Assembly (NCBI GenBank): GCA_965250245.1 | Contig: OZ252296.1 | Location: forward strand, 124,001-188,000 | Length of the DNA: 64,000 bases | DNA from: JABDIP01 sp965250245 | Lineage (GTDB): Bacteria > Pseudomonadota > Alphaproteobacteria > DSM-16000 > Inquilinaceae | Direction of reading: 5' to 3' | Shown here: one piece after another, positions 9,035 to 16,917 of the stretch | Position numbering within the stretch: position 1 is the first letter of the stretch | Layout of the letters: every line of letters begins with the position of its first letter | The notes under the pieces: generated by a model | Seen by the model: only the letters and a program-made list of their open reading frames with translations | Database searches by the model: none | Told to the model about the DNA's origin: nothing | Made by a program: the position numbers and the translations under genes

Positions 9035-10429
9035 ATGGCGATCGACGAGAGTGCTTCCGGCCCGATGGCCGACGGCTCGCCCGCCGAGCGCGACCGGCTG
9101 GCGCTCTGGCCGCGGCCGCGGCCCTGGATCAAGCAGTTCCTGCCCCGCACCCTGTTCGGGCGGACGCTGCTGATCATCATCACGCCGTTCCTGCTGATGC
9201 AGGCCATCGCCACGTATTACTTCTACGACCAGCACTGGAAGAAGGTGACCCGGCGCCTAGCCAACGGCGTGTCGGGCGAAATCGCCTACATCATCGAGGA
9301 GCTGGGCGCGCGGCCGCAGGAGAGCCAGGACATCTTCGCCGAGGCGGCGCGCAACATGGGGCTGGTCATCACCTTCCATGACGGGGCGGAGCTGCCGGAG
9401 CAGCCGCGCATCAGCGGCAACGTCATCCTGCAGGTGCAGCTGCGCGAGGCGCTGAAGCGCAGCATCGAAGAGCCCTTCGTGTTCGACCCGCAGGTGACCC
9501 GCGACTACGCGCTGATCCAGGTGCAGATGGAGGATGGCGTGCTGCACACGCGGGTGCCGCGCCGCCGCCTGTTCAGCTCCACCAGCCAGGTCTTCATGCT
9601 GTGGATGATGGGGTCGGGCATCATCCTGTTCGCCTTGGCGCTGCTGTTCATGCGCAAGCAGATCGGCCCGATCCTGCGTCTGGCCGCCGCGGCGGACAGC
9701 TTCGGCAAGGGCCGCGACGTGCCCAATTTCCGGCCCGAGGGCGCCCTGGAGGTGCGCCAGGCCGCCGCCGCCTTCCTGGTCATGCGCGAGCGCATCCAGC
9801 GCCAGATCACCCAGCGCACGGACATGCTGGCCGGCGTCAGCCACGATCTGAGGACGCCGCTGACCCGGATCAAGCTGCAGCTCGCCATGCTGGGCGACGG
9901 CCCCGAGATCGAGGATTTGAAGTCGGACGTCGACGACATGGAGACGATGATCGACGGCTATCTGGCGTTCGCCCGCGGCGAGGGCGACGAGCAGGCGGTC
10001 TCCACGGATCTAAGCGCCTTGCTCCACGAGGTCGTCTCCAGCGCGCGGCGCGGCGGCGCGACGGTGCAGGCGGTGATCGACGACGACCTCCGCATGGCGC
10101 TCAGGCCGCATGCGATGAAGCGCTGCATCGCCAACCTCATGTCCAACGCAGCGCGTCACGCCACGCGTATCTGGATCACCGCCGGTTCCAGCGGGCCGCG
10201 CTTCGTGGAAATCGTCATCGATGATGACGGCCCGGGCATCGCCGACGAGCACCTGGGCGACGTCTTCAAGCCGTTCTACCGGATCGACGCATCGCGCAAC
10301 CAGAAGACCGGCGGAACCGGCCTAGGCCTGACCATCGCCCGCGACGTGGTGCGCGGCCATGGCGGTGAGCTGCGGCTGAGCCGGTCGCCGCAAGGCGGGC
10401 TGCGCTGCCAGATCCGCATGCCGCTCTAA
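9035..10429 (+). CDS. EnvZ-like sensor histidine kinase, orphan in this window
   Basis: A 464-residue inner-membrane two-component kinase. Order: transmembrane segment at about 43-63, periplasmic sensor about 64-184, second transmembrane segment about 186-206, HAMP about 207-258, HisKA with the phospho-acceptor His270 in SHDLRTPLTRIKLQLAML, and HATPase_c with N-box Asn371, DDDGPGI (about 396-402) and the GGTGLGL lid motif (about 426-432). The layout is that of EnvZ. No OmpR-type regulator gene is adjacent: znuA lies upstream and a polysaccharide gene downstream. The partner must be elsewhere. The signal is unknown; position beside the cell-surface cluster hints at envelope sensing but is not evidence. 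Confidence 0.93.
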   Translation: MAIDESASGPMADGSPAERDRLALWPRPRPWIKQFLPRTLFGRTLLIIITPFLLMQAIATYYFYDQHWKKVTRRLANGVSGEIAYIIEELGARPQESQDIFAEAARNMGLVITFHDGAELPEQPRISGNVILQVQLREALKRSIEEPFVFDPQVTRDYALIQVQMEDGVLHTRVPRRRLFSSTSQVFMLWMMGSGIILFALALLFMRKQIGPILRLAAAADSFGKGRDVPNFRPEGALEVRQAAAAFLVMRERIQRQITQRTDMLAGVSHDLRTPLTRIKLQLAMLGDGPEIEDLKSDVDDMETMIDGYLAFARGEGDEQAVSTDLSALLHEVVSSARRGGATVQAVIDDDLRMALRPHAMKRCIANLMSNAARHATRIWITAGSSGPRFVEIVIDDDGPGIADEHLGDVFKPFYRIDASRNQKTGGTGLGLTIARDVVRGHGGELRLSRSPQGGLRCQIRMPL

Positions 10430-10559
10430 ACCATTCATGGATCGAACGGGGCCACCGCTTGCCAAATCGGCGTTTCAGCGCTAGAGCATCGCGCGAACCG
10501 CCGCGCGTCCGGCCGGCATCCGCCCAAGGCCGCCTGCCCGACGCCCAGGACCCGTATTC

Positions 10560-11912
10560 ATGACCCAACAGACACCCGTCAGTCCCGCGGCCGTCGCCCT
10601 GAGGACGAAGATCGAAGCGACGGAGGCGCGGATCGGCGTCGTCGGCATGGGCTATGTCGGGTTGCCGCTGGCGCGGATGTTCGCCGCGGAGGGTTTTTCG
10701 ACCGTCGGTTTCGACATCGACCCGGCCAAGGTCGAGGAGCTCAACGCCGGGCGATCCTATATCAAGCACATCGACGCGGAGTCGGTCGCCGCCATCGTGC
10801 AGGCCGGCCGGTTCTCCGCCACCGACGATTTCTCGGCCGTGGCGGATTGCGATGTGGTGATCATCTGCGTGCCGACGCCGCTGACCCAGTATCGCGAACC
10901 GGACCTGGGATTCGTCGAGCGGACCGCGGAGTCCATTGTCGGCCATCTGAAGGCCGGCACCCTGGTCGTCCTGGAATCCACCAGCTATCCCGGAACGACG
11001 GACGAGGTGCTGCGGCCGATCCTGGCGAATTCGGGCCTGGCCCTCGGCGAGGAGTTGTTCCTGGCCTACTCGCCGGAGCGCGAGGACCCGGGCAACGAGC
11101 AGTTCAGCACCGACCGGATTCCCAAGGTGCTCGGCGCCGACGATCCGGCGAGCCGGATGCTGGTCGAGGTCCTGTACGGGCGGGTGATCAGCCTTACGGT
11201 GGCGGTGTCGTCCAGCCGGGCCGCCGAGGCGGTCAAGATCACGGAGAACGTGTTCCGCTCGGTCAACATCGCCCTGGTCAACGAGCTCAAGGTGATCTTC
11301 GACGCCATGGGCATCGATGTCTGGGAGGTGATCGACGCCGCCAAGACCAAGCCGTTCGGCTTCATGCCGTTCTATCCCGGACCGGGGCTGGGCGGGCACT
11401 GCATCCCGATCGACCCGTTCTACCTGACGTGGAAGGCGCGCGAGCACGAGATCCCGACCCGGTTCATCGAGCTTGCCGGCGAGATCAACACCCGCATGCC
11501 CGGCTATGTCGTCGAGCGCGTGGTGCAGGCGTTGAGCGAACGGGCCGGCAAGGCCATCAGCCAGGCGCGCATCCTGCTGATCGGCGTGGCCTACAAGAAG
11601 GATGTCGACGACATGCGCGAAAGCCCGGCCCTGAAGCTGATCGACAAGCTGGAGGGGCTCGGGGCGCGGGTCGACTACCACGACCCGTTCTTCCCGGAGA
11701 TGCCGGCGACCCGCGCCTATCCCAACCTGGCGGGCCGCCGGTCGACGCCCTGGGACACCAAGCTCTTCGCCCAGTACGATCTGGCGCTGATCTGCACCGA
11801 TCATTCCGCCCTGGACTACGCGGCGCTGGTCGCCGCGGCCCCGATCGTGGTCGACACCCGCAACGCGACCCGCGACGTCGTGTCGGGTCGGGACAAGATC
11901 GTCAAGGCCTAG
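10560..11912 (+). CDS. wbpA: UDP-N-acetylglucosamine 6-dehydrogenase (WbpA-type nucleotide sugar dehydrogenase)
   Basis: A 450-residue NAD-dependent UDP-sugar dehydrogenase. The Rossmann motif is IGVVGMGYVGLPLA (about residues 25-38) and the catalytic cysteine is Cys281 in GLGGHCIPIDP; C-terminal UDP-binding blocks include GVAYKKDVDDMRESPALK. Assignment to UDP-GlcNAc rather than UDP-glucose rests on overall likeness to the WbpA/WbpO branch and on the next two genes, which supply the following WbpB, WbpD and WbpE steps. It begins the polysaccharide cluster, 130 bp after the kinase gene, so the cluster promoter probably lies in that gap. Confidence 0.88.
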   Translation: MTQQTPVSPAAVALRTKIEATEARIGVVGMGYVGLPLARMFAAEGFSTVGFDIDPAKVEELNAGRSYIKHIDAESVAAIVQAGRFSATDDFSAVADCDVVIICVPTPLTQYREPDLGFVERTAESIVGHLKAGTLVVLESTSYPGTTDEVLRPILANSGLALGEELFLAYSPEREDPGNEQFSTDRIPKVLGADDPASRMLVEVLYGRVISLTVAVSSSRAAEAVKITENVFRSVNIALVNELKVIFDAMGIDVWEVIDAAKTKPFGFMPFYPGPGLGGHCIPIDPFYLTWKAREHEIPTRFIELAGEINTRMPGYVVERVVQALSERAGKAISQARILLIGVAYKKDVDDMRESPALKLIDKLEGLGARVDYHDPFFPEMPATRAYPNLAGRRSTPWDTKLFAQYDLALICTDHSALDYAALVAAAPIVVDTRNATRDVVSGRDKIVKA

Positions 11913-11952
11913 GCATCCGCGACCGACCCGCATTGGAAAAGCCCGACCGCAC

Positions 11953-13560
11953 ATGACCATGCCTTCGCCCGACAGCGCCGCCCAGCCGCAGGCCCTCCCG
12001 CAGCCGCGGGTCGCCATGGTCGGATGCGGCTATTGGGGCCGCAACCTGGTCCGCAACTTCGCCGCGCTGGGCGGCCTTGCCGCGGTGTCCGACAACGATC
12101 CCGACGTCGCCGACAAGTATGCCGGGGAATTCGGTGTCCCGGCGATGGCGTTCGATGCGGTGCTGGACGACCCGGCCATCGACGCGGTCGGGCTGGCGAC
12201 GCCGGCCGAGCGGCACTTCGCCATGGCCGGCAAGGTCCTCGACGCGGGCAAGCATGTCTTCGTGGAGAAGCCGCTCGCGCTGACCGCGGCGGAGGCCGAA
12301 ATCCTCCGGGAGAAGGCATCGAAGGCCGGCCTGGTGCTGATGGTCGGCCACCTGCTGCAATACCATCCCGTCTTCCTGCAGCTGAAGCAGCTGGTGCGCG
12401 AGGGCGCGCTGGGGCGGCTGCAATACATCTATTCCAACCGCTTGAATCTGGGGAAGATCCGCCGCGAGGAGAACATCCTCTGGAGCTTTGCGCCGCATGA
12501 CATCTCGATGATCCTCAGCCTGGTCGGCGAGGAGCCGTCGACGGTCATGGCGACGGGCGCCAACTACCTGCACGACCGGATCGCGGACGTCACGACCAGC
12601 CACCTGGCGTTCCCGGGCGGGGTCAACGCGCATATCTTCGTGTCCTGGCTGCACCCCTTCAAGGAACAGAAGCTGGTGGTGGTCGGGGACCGGCAGATGG
12701 CCGTGTTCGACGACGGCCAGCCCTGGGACTCCAAGCTGACGCTCTACCCGCATCAGATCGCCTGGCGAGAGGGCCGGCCGGAGCCGCACAAGGCCGACGC
12801 CCAGCCGGTGCCCCTGGAGCCCGACGAGCCGCTGAAGCTGGAATGCCGGCACTTCCTGGACTGCGTGGCGCAACAGGAAACACCGCGCACCGATGGCGCG
12901 GAGGCGGTTCGGGTGCTGCGGGTGCTCCAGGCCGCCGAGGCATCGATCGCATCCCGTCGGCCGGTCTCGCCGGACGCGGTGCCGGTGGACACCGATGTCT
13001 TCATCCACGAGAGCGCCTATGTGGACGCGCCGACGGAGATCGGCCCCGGCACCAAGATCTGGCACTTCAGCCACATATTGGCCGGAACGCGGATCGGCGC
13101 CGGCTGCTCGATCGGCCAGAACGCCTGCATCGGGCCGGATGTGGTGATCGGCGACCGCTGCAAGGTGCAGAACAATGTCAGCATCTACAAAGGCGTGACG
13201 CTGGAGGACGAGGTCTTCTGCGGTCCGTCCTGCGTGTTCACCAACGTCAACACGCCGCGCTCGGGCATAGACCGGCGCAAGGAGTTCCAGGAGACCCGGG
13301 TCGGCCGGGGTGCCACGATCGGCGCCAATGCGACCATCGTCTGCGGCAACACCCTGGGCGAGTACTGCCTGGTCGCGGCCGGCGCGGTGGTGACGGAGGA
13401 TGTCGTGCCGCACGGCCTGGTGGCCGGCGTCCCGGCCAAGCGCATCGGCTGGGTGGGCCATGCCGGCGAGCGGCTGGACGCGGATTTGACCTGCCCGAGA
13501 ACCGGGCGCCGCTATCGCGAAGCCGGCCCGGACCGGTTGGAGGAGGTGACAGATGAGTGA
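11953..13560 (+). CDS. Fused UDP-GlcNAcA 3-dehydrogenase (WbpB) and N-acetyltransferase (WbpD)
   Basis: A 535-residue two-domain protein. Residues about 18-335 are a Gfo/Idh/MocA oxidoreductase: MVGCGYWGRNLVRNF nucleotide-binding loop and the catalytic-loop VEKPLAL. Residues about 345-520 are a left-handed beta-helix acetyltransferase with hexapeptide repeats (GAGCSIGQNACIGPDVVIG) and the closing AAGAVVTEDVVPHGLVAGVPAKRIG. In the UDP-GlcNAc(3NAc)A pathway WbpB makes the 3-keto sugar and WbpD acetylates the 3-amino product after WbpE. Here the first and third of these steps are on one chain. The gene overlaps the following aminotransferase by 8 bp, so the pathway order is encoded compactly. 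Confidence 0.88.
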   Translation: MTMPSPDSAAQPQALPQPRVAMVGCGYWGRNLVRNFAALGGLAAVSDNDPDVADKYAGEFGVPAMAFDAVLDDPAIDAVGLATPAERHFAMAGKVLDAGKHVFVEKPLALTAAEAEILREKASKAGLVLMVGHLLQYHPVFLQLKQLVREGALGRLQYIYSNRLNLGKIRREENILWSFAPHDISMILSLVGEEPSTVMATGANYLHDRIADVTTSHLAFPGGVNAHIFVSWLHPFKEQKLVVVGDRQMAVFDDGQPWDSKLTLYPHQIAWREGRPEPHKADAQPVPLEPDEPLKLECRHFLDCVAQQETPRTDGAEAVRVLRVLQAAEASIASRRPVSPDAVPVDTDVFIHESAYVDAPTEIGPGTKIWHFSHILAGTRIGAGCSIGQNACIGPDVVIGDRCKVQNNVSIYKGVTLEDEVFCGPSCVFTNVNTPRSGIDRRKEFQETRVGRGATIGANATIVCGNTLGEYCLVAAGAVVTEDVVPHGLVAGVPAKRIGWVGHAGERLDADLTCPRTGRRYREAGPDRLEEVTDE

Positions 13561-14719
13561 AGCCGTAGCGGCCGTCCGGCCGGCGGCCGATGAGCCGATC
13601 GCCTTCATCGACCTGCAGGCGCAGCGCCGACGGCTGGGCCACCGCATCGACGAGGCGGTCGGCCGGGTGCTGAACCACGGGCGCTTCATCATGGGGCCGG
13701 AAGTGATGGCGCTCGAGGCGCGCCTGGCCGCCTTTGCCGGCGTCAAGCACGTGGTCAGCTGCGCCAGCGGCACCGATGCGCTGCAACTGCCGCTGATGGC
13801 CTGGGGCATCGGCCCGGGCGATGCCGTCTTCGTGCCCAGCTTCACCTTTGCCGCGACCGCCGAAGTGGTCGCGCTGGTCGGTGCGACCCCGGTCTTCGTC
13901 GACATACTGGACGACAGCTTCAATATCGACCCGGCAAGCCTGGATGCGGCGATCTCGGCGGTTTTGGCGGAAGGCCAACTGCGCCCTGCGGCGGTCATCC
14001 CGGTCGACCTTTTCGGCCAGCCGGCCGACTACGATCTGCTGCAGCCGATCGCGGATGCCCATGGCCTCAGGCTGTTGTCCGACGCGGCGCAGAGCTTTGG
14101 CGCGACCTTGCGCGGCCGTCGCGCCGGCTCCTTCGGAGACGCCGCTTCCACCAGCTTCTTCCCCGCCAAGCCGCTGGGCTGCTATGGCGACGGCGGCGCG
14201 ATCTTCACCGATGACGACGATCTTGTGGCGACCCTGCGTTCGCTGCGGGTACACGGCCAGGGCAGCGACAAATACGACAATGTGCGGATCGGCATGAACG
14301 GCCGGCTGGACACGATGCAGGCGGCGATCCTGCTGGAGAAGCTGGAGATCTTCGAGGACGAGATCGCCGAACGCCAGACGGTGGCCGACCGGTACGCCGA
14401 GGCCCTGTCCGATGCCGTCGAGACGCCGACCGTGGCGGCCGAGGCGGTGTCCGCCTGGGCGCAATACACCATCCGGCTGCCGGGCCGGGACCAGGTGGCC
14501 GCCCGGCTCAAAACCGAGGGCATCCCGACCGCGATCTACTATCCCCGGCCACTGCACCGCCAGACCGCCTACCGGGACTACCCGACCGCGCCCGGCGGGC
14601 TGCCGGTCTCCGAACGCCTTGCGGAGCGGGTGCTGAGCCTGCCCATGCATCCCTATCTGGACGCGGCGACCCAGGCGCGCATCATCGCGGCGGTCCTGGC
14701 GGCGGTCCCGCAAACGTAA
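13553..14719 (+). CDS. wbpE: DegT/DnrJ/EryC1 aminotransferase, WbpE-type (3-keto to 3-amino sugar)
   Basis: A 388-residue PLP enzyme of the sugar aminotransferase family. The PLP lysine is Lys206 in SFFPAKPLGCYGDGGAIF; other family blocks are SCASGTDALQLPLMAWGIGPGDAV, FTFAATAEVVALVGATPVFVD and GMNGRLDTMQAAIL. Flanked by the WbpB-WbpD fusion (8 bp overlap), it most likely transaminates UDP-3-keto-GlcNAcA. The next gene starts 49 bp downstream. The precise substrate is inferred from context. Confidence 0.9.
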   Translation: MSEAVAAVRPAADEPIAFIDLQAQRRRLGHRIDEAVGRVLNHGRFIMGPEVMALEARLAAFAGVKHVVSCASGTDALQLPLMAWGIGPGDAVFVPSFTFAATAEVVALVGATPVFVDILDDSFNIDPASLDAAISAVLAEGQLRPAAVIPVDLFGQPADYDLLQPIADAHGLRLLSDAAQSFGATLRGRRAGSFGDAASTSFFPAKPLGCYGDGGAIFTDDDDLVATLRSLRVHGQGSDKYDNVRIGMNGRLDTMQAAILLEKLEIFEDEIAERQTVADRYAEALSDAVETPTVAAEAVSAWAQYTIRLPGRDQVAARLKTEGIPTAIYYPRPLHRQTAYRDYPTAPGGLPVSERLAERVLSLPMHPYLDAATQARIIAAVLAAVPQT

Positions 14720-14768
14720 CCCATCCGCCGGACGGCCACGATCGGCCGAGCAACGAGGAAGAGCGAAG

Positions 14769-15761
14769 ATGGATCTTGCCGGTAAGAAAGTCGTGGTCAT
14801 CGGAGGGGCCGGCCTGATCGGCTCGCATACCGTGGATGCGTTGACACGGACCGATGTCGGCGAAATCGTCGTCTACGACAATTTCGTCCGCGGCACCCAT
14901 GAGAATCTCCAGTCGGCGCTGGCGGACAAGCGCGTTCGGCTCTTCGAACTGGGCGGCGACATCAACCAGACCGACATTCTCGACGCGGCCCTGAAGGATG
15001 CCGACGGCGTCTTCCATTTCGCCGCGCTGTGGCTGCTGCACTGCCACGACTTCCCGGAATCGGCCTTCGAGGTCAATGTCCGGGGCACGTTCAACGTGCT
15101 GCAGGCCTGCGTCCGCAACGATGTGAAGCGGCTGGTCTACTCCTCCTCGGCGTCGGTCTATGGCGACGCGGTCGAGGAGCCGATGACCGAGGACCATCCG
15201 TTCCTGAACAAGAACTTCTATGGCTCCACCAAGATCGCCGGCGAGGCGATGGCCCGCGCCTACCACCATCGCTACGGCCTCGACTATGTCGGCCTGAGAT
15301 ACATGAACGTCTACGGGCCGCGGCAGGATTATCGCGGTGCCTATATCGCGGTCATCATGAAGATGCTGGACGCCATCGACCGCGGCGAGCCGCTGGTCGT
15401 CTATGGCGACGGCTCCCAGGCCTATGATTTCGTCTCCGTCTACGACTGCGCCAAGGCCAATGTCTGCGCCATGCAGGCCGAGATGACGGACCGGTTCTAC
15501 AATGTCGGCACCGGGACCCGGACCTCGATCAAGGAGCTGGCGGAGATGCTGCTGCATCTGACCGGATCGACCGCCGGGATGCGCCAGGAACCGGCCGGCC
15601 TGACATTCGTGAAGAACCGCATCGGCTGCCCGGAGCGCGCGAGCGCCGAGATCGGGTTCACCGCCGATGTCGGATTGGAAGACGGCCTGCGCGCCCTGAT
15701 CGAATGGCGCGACGCCCACAAGGGCGAGGTCGAGCTGCGCCGGCTGAAGGCGGCATCTTGA
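14769..15761 (+). CDS. NAD-dependent nucleotide-sugar epimerase/dehydratase (extended SDR)
   Basis: A 330-residue extended short-chain dehydrogenase. GGAGLIGSH binds NAD near the N-terminus; SSSASVYG and the catalytic Tyr-x3-Lys in FYGSTK are present; RYMNVYGPRQ and YDFVSVYDCA complete the family pattern. It resembles GalE/RmlB/WbpP relatives that act on UDP or dTDP sugars. AGGAAGAG lies just before the ATG. The next gene begins with a TTG overlapping its stop, so the SDR and the second DegT aminotransferase are probably coupled and act in one route to a second amino sugar. The substrate is unknown. Confidence 0.88.
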   Translation: MDLAGKKVVVIGGAGLIGSHTVDALTRTDVGEIVVYDNFVRGTHENLQSALADKRVRLFELGGDINQTDILDAALKDADGVFHFAALWLLHCHDFPESAFEVNVRGTFNVLQACVRNDVKRLVYSSSASVYGDAVEEPMTEDHPFLNKNFYGSTKIAGEAMARAYHHRYGLDYVGLRYMNVYGPRQDYRGAYIAVIMKMLDAIDRGEPLVVYGDGSQAYDFVSVYDCAKANVCAMQAEMTDRFYNVGTGTRTSIKELAEMLLHLTGSTAGMRQEPAGLTFVKNRIGCPERASAEIGFTADVGLEDGLRALIEWRDAHKGEVELRRLKAAS

Positions 15762-16897
15762 GCGCCCGCCGCATCCAGATCGCTGCGCCGTCGACCGGCG
15801 AAGAGGAGTGGCATGCGCTTCGCGCGCCGATCGAAGACGGCTGGCTGACCCAGGGGCCACGGGTCCGGGCATTCGAGGAGGCGTTCGCGGCGCGCCACCA
15901 GGTGGAACACGCGCTTGCGACGACCAGCTGCACCACCGCGCTGCACCTGGCGCTGGTTGCGCTGGGCATCGGGCCGGGCGACGAAGTGATCGTTCCCGCC
16001 TTCACCTGGGTCTCGACCGCCAATGTCGTGCTGTATTGCGGCGCCACGCCGGTCTTCGTCGACGTGCTGCCGGACACCTACAACATCGATCCGGCGGCTG
16101 CGGCGGCCGCGGTGACGCCCCGGACCCGGGCGGCGATCCCGGTTCACCTGTTCGGCCTGTGCGCCGACATGGCGGCATTGTGCGCGGCGCTGCCGGACAC
16201 CGTGGCGATTGTCGAGGATGCGGCCTGTGCCGCCGGCGCGGCCATTGCCGAACGGCCGGCGGGCAGTCTCGGCGACGCCGGCTGCTTCAGCTTCCACCCG
16301 CGCAAGTCGATCACGACCGGCGAGGGGGGCATGCTGACCACCAACAGCGGCGCGCTTGCCGAGCGCGCGACTCGGCTGCGCAACCACGGTGCCGGCGTTC
16401 CGGAAGAGGTGCGGCACAACGGCCCGGCGCCCTATCACATGCCGACGTTCGACGATCTCGGGTTCAACTACCGGATGACCGATCTCCAGGGCGCGGTCGG
16501 CCTGGTGCAGCTCGGCAAGCTGGACCGCTTCGTCGCCGAACGCCAGGAATGGGCGGCATGGTATCGGCAATCTCTTGCCCGCCTGCAATGGCTGCAGATG
16601 CCCTATGTGCCCGACGGCTACCACCACGCCTGGCAGGCCTTCGTCACAGTGGTCGCGCCGGATGCGCCGCTTCCGCGCAACGAGGTCATGGCGCGGCTCG
16701 AGAAGGCCGGGGTCAGCACGCGGCCGGGCACCCATGCGGTTCCGACGCTCGGGTACTACCGCAACGCGCTCGGGCTCGATCCGGCCGCCTTTCCCGTCGC
16801 GTCGATGCTGCATTCCCGATCCATGGCGCTGCCGCTCCACAACCGCATGACCGAGGATGACTTCCACTATGTGGTCGAATCCCTCGCCGGTCTCTAG
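15758..16897 (+). CDS. DegT/DnrJ/EryC1 aminotransferase (second copy in cluster)
   Basis: A 379-residue PLP-dependent sugar aminotransferase; Lys183 in FSFHPRKSITTGEGGML is the expected Schiff-base lysine. Also visible are TTSCTTALHLALVALGIGPGDEVIVPAFTW and NYRMTDLQGAVGLVQLGKL. The start is set at a TTG (15758) overlapping the stop of the SDR gene, because the matching domain begins at once (SARRIQIAAPS); the longer in-frame reading would run 54 bp into the SDR gene. It is closer to PglE/PseC-like 4-aminotransferases than to the WbpE-like gene at 13553, judging by eye. Together with the SDR it probably makes an amino sugar. Confidence 0.88.
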   Translation: MSARRIQIAAPSTGEEEWHALRAPIEDGWLTQGPRVRAFEEAFAARHQVEHALATTSCTTALHLALVALGIGPGDEVIVPAFTWVSTANVVLYCGATPVFVDVLPDTYNIDPAAAAAAVTPRTRAAIPVHLFGLCADMAALCAALPDTVAIVEDAACAAGAAIAERPAGSLGDAGCFSFHPRKSITTGEGGMLTTNSGALAERATRLRNHGAGVPEEVRHNGPAPYHMPTFDDLGFNYRMTDLQGAVGLVQLGKLDRFVAERQEWAAWYRQSLARLQWLQMPYVPDGYHHAWQAFVTVVAPDAPLPRNEVMARLEKAGVSTRPGTHAVPTLGYYRNALGLDPAAFPVASMLHSRSMALPLHNRMTEDDFHYVVESLAGL

Positions 16898-16917
16898 CCT
16901 GGCCTCCGCGTGACGAC

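Noticed and set aside
10266..13998. Long minus-strand frames (up to 698 codons) across wbpA and the WbpB-WbpD fusion
   Set aside because: Both are shadows of genes with clear motifs on the plus strand.
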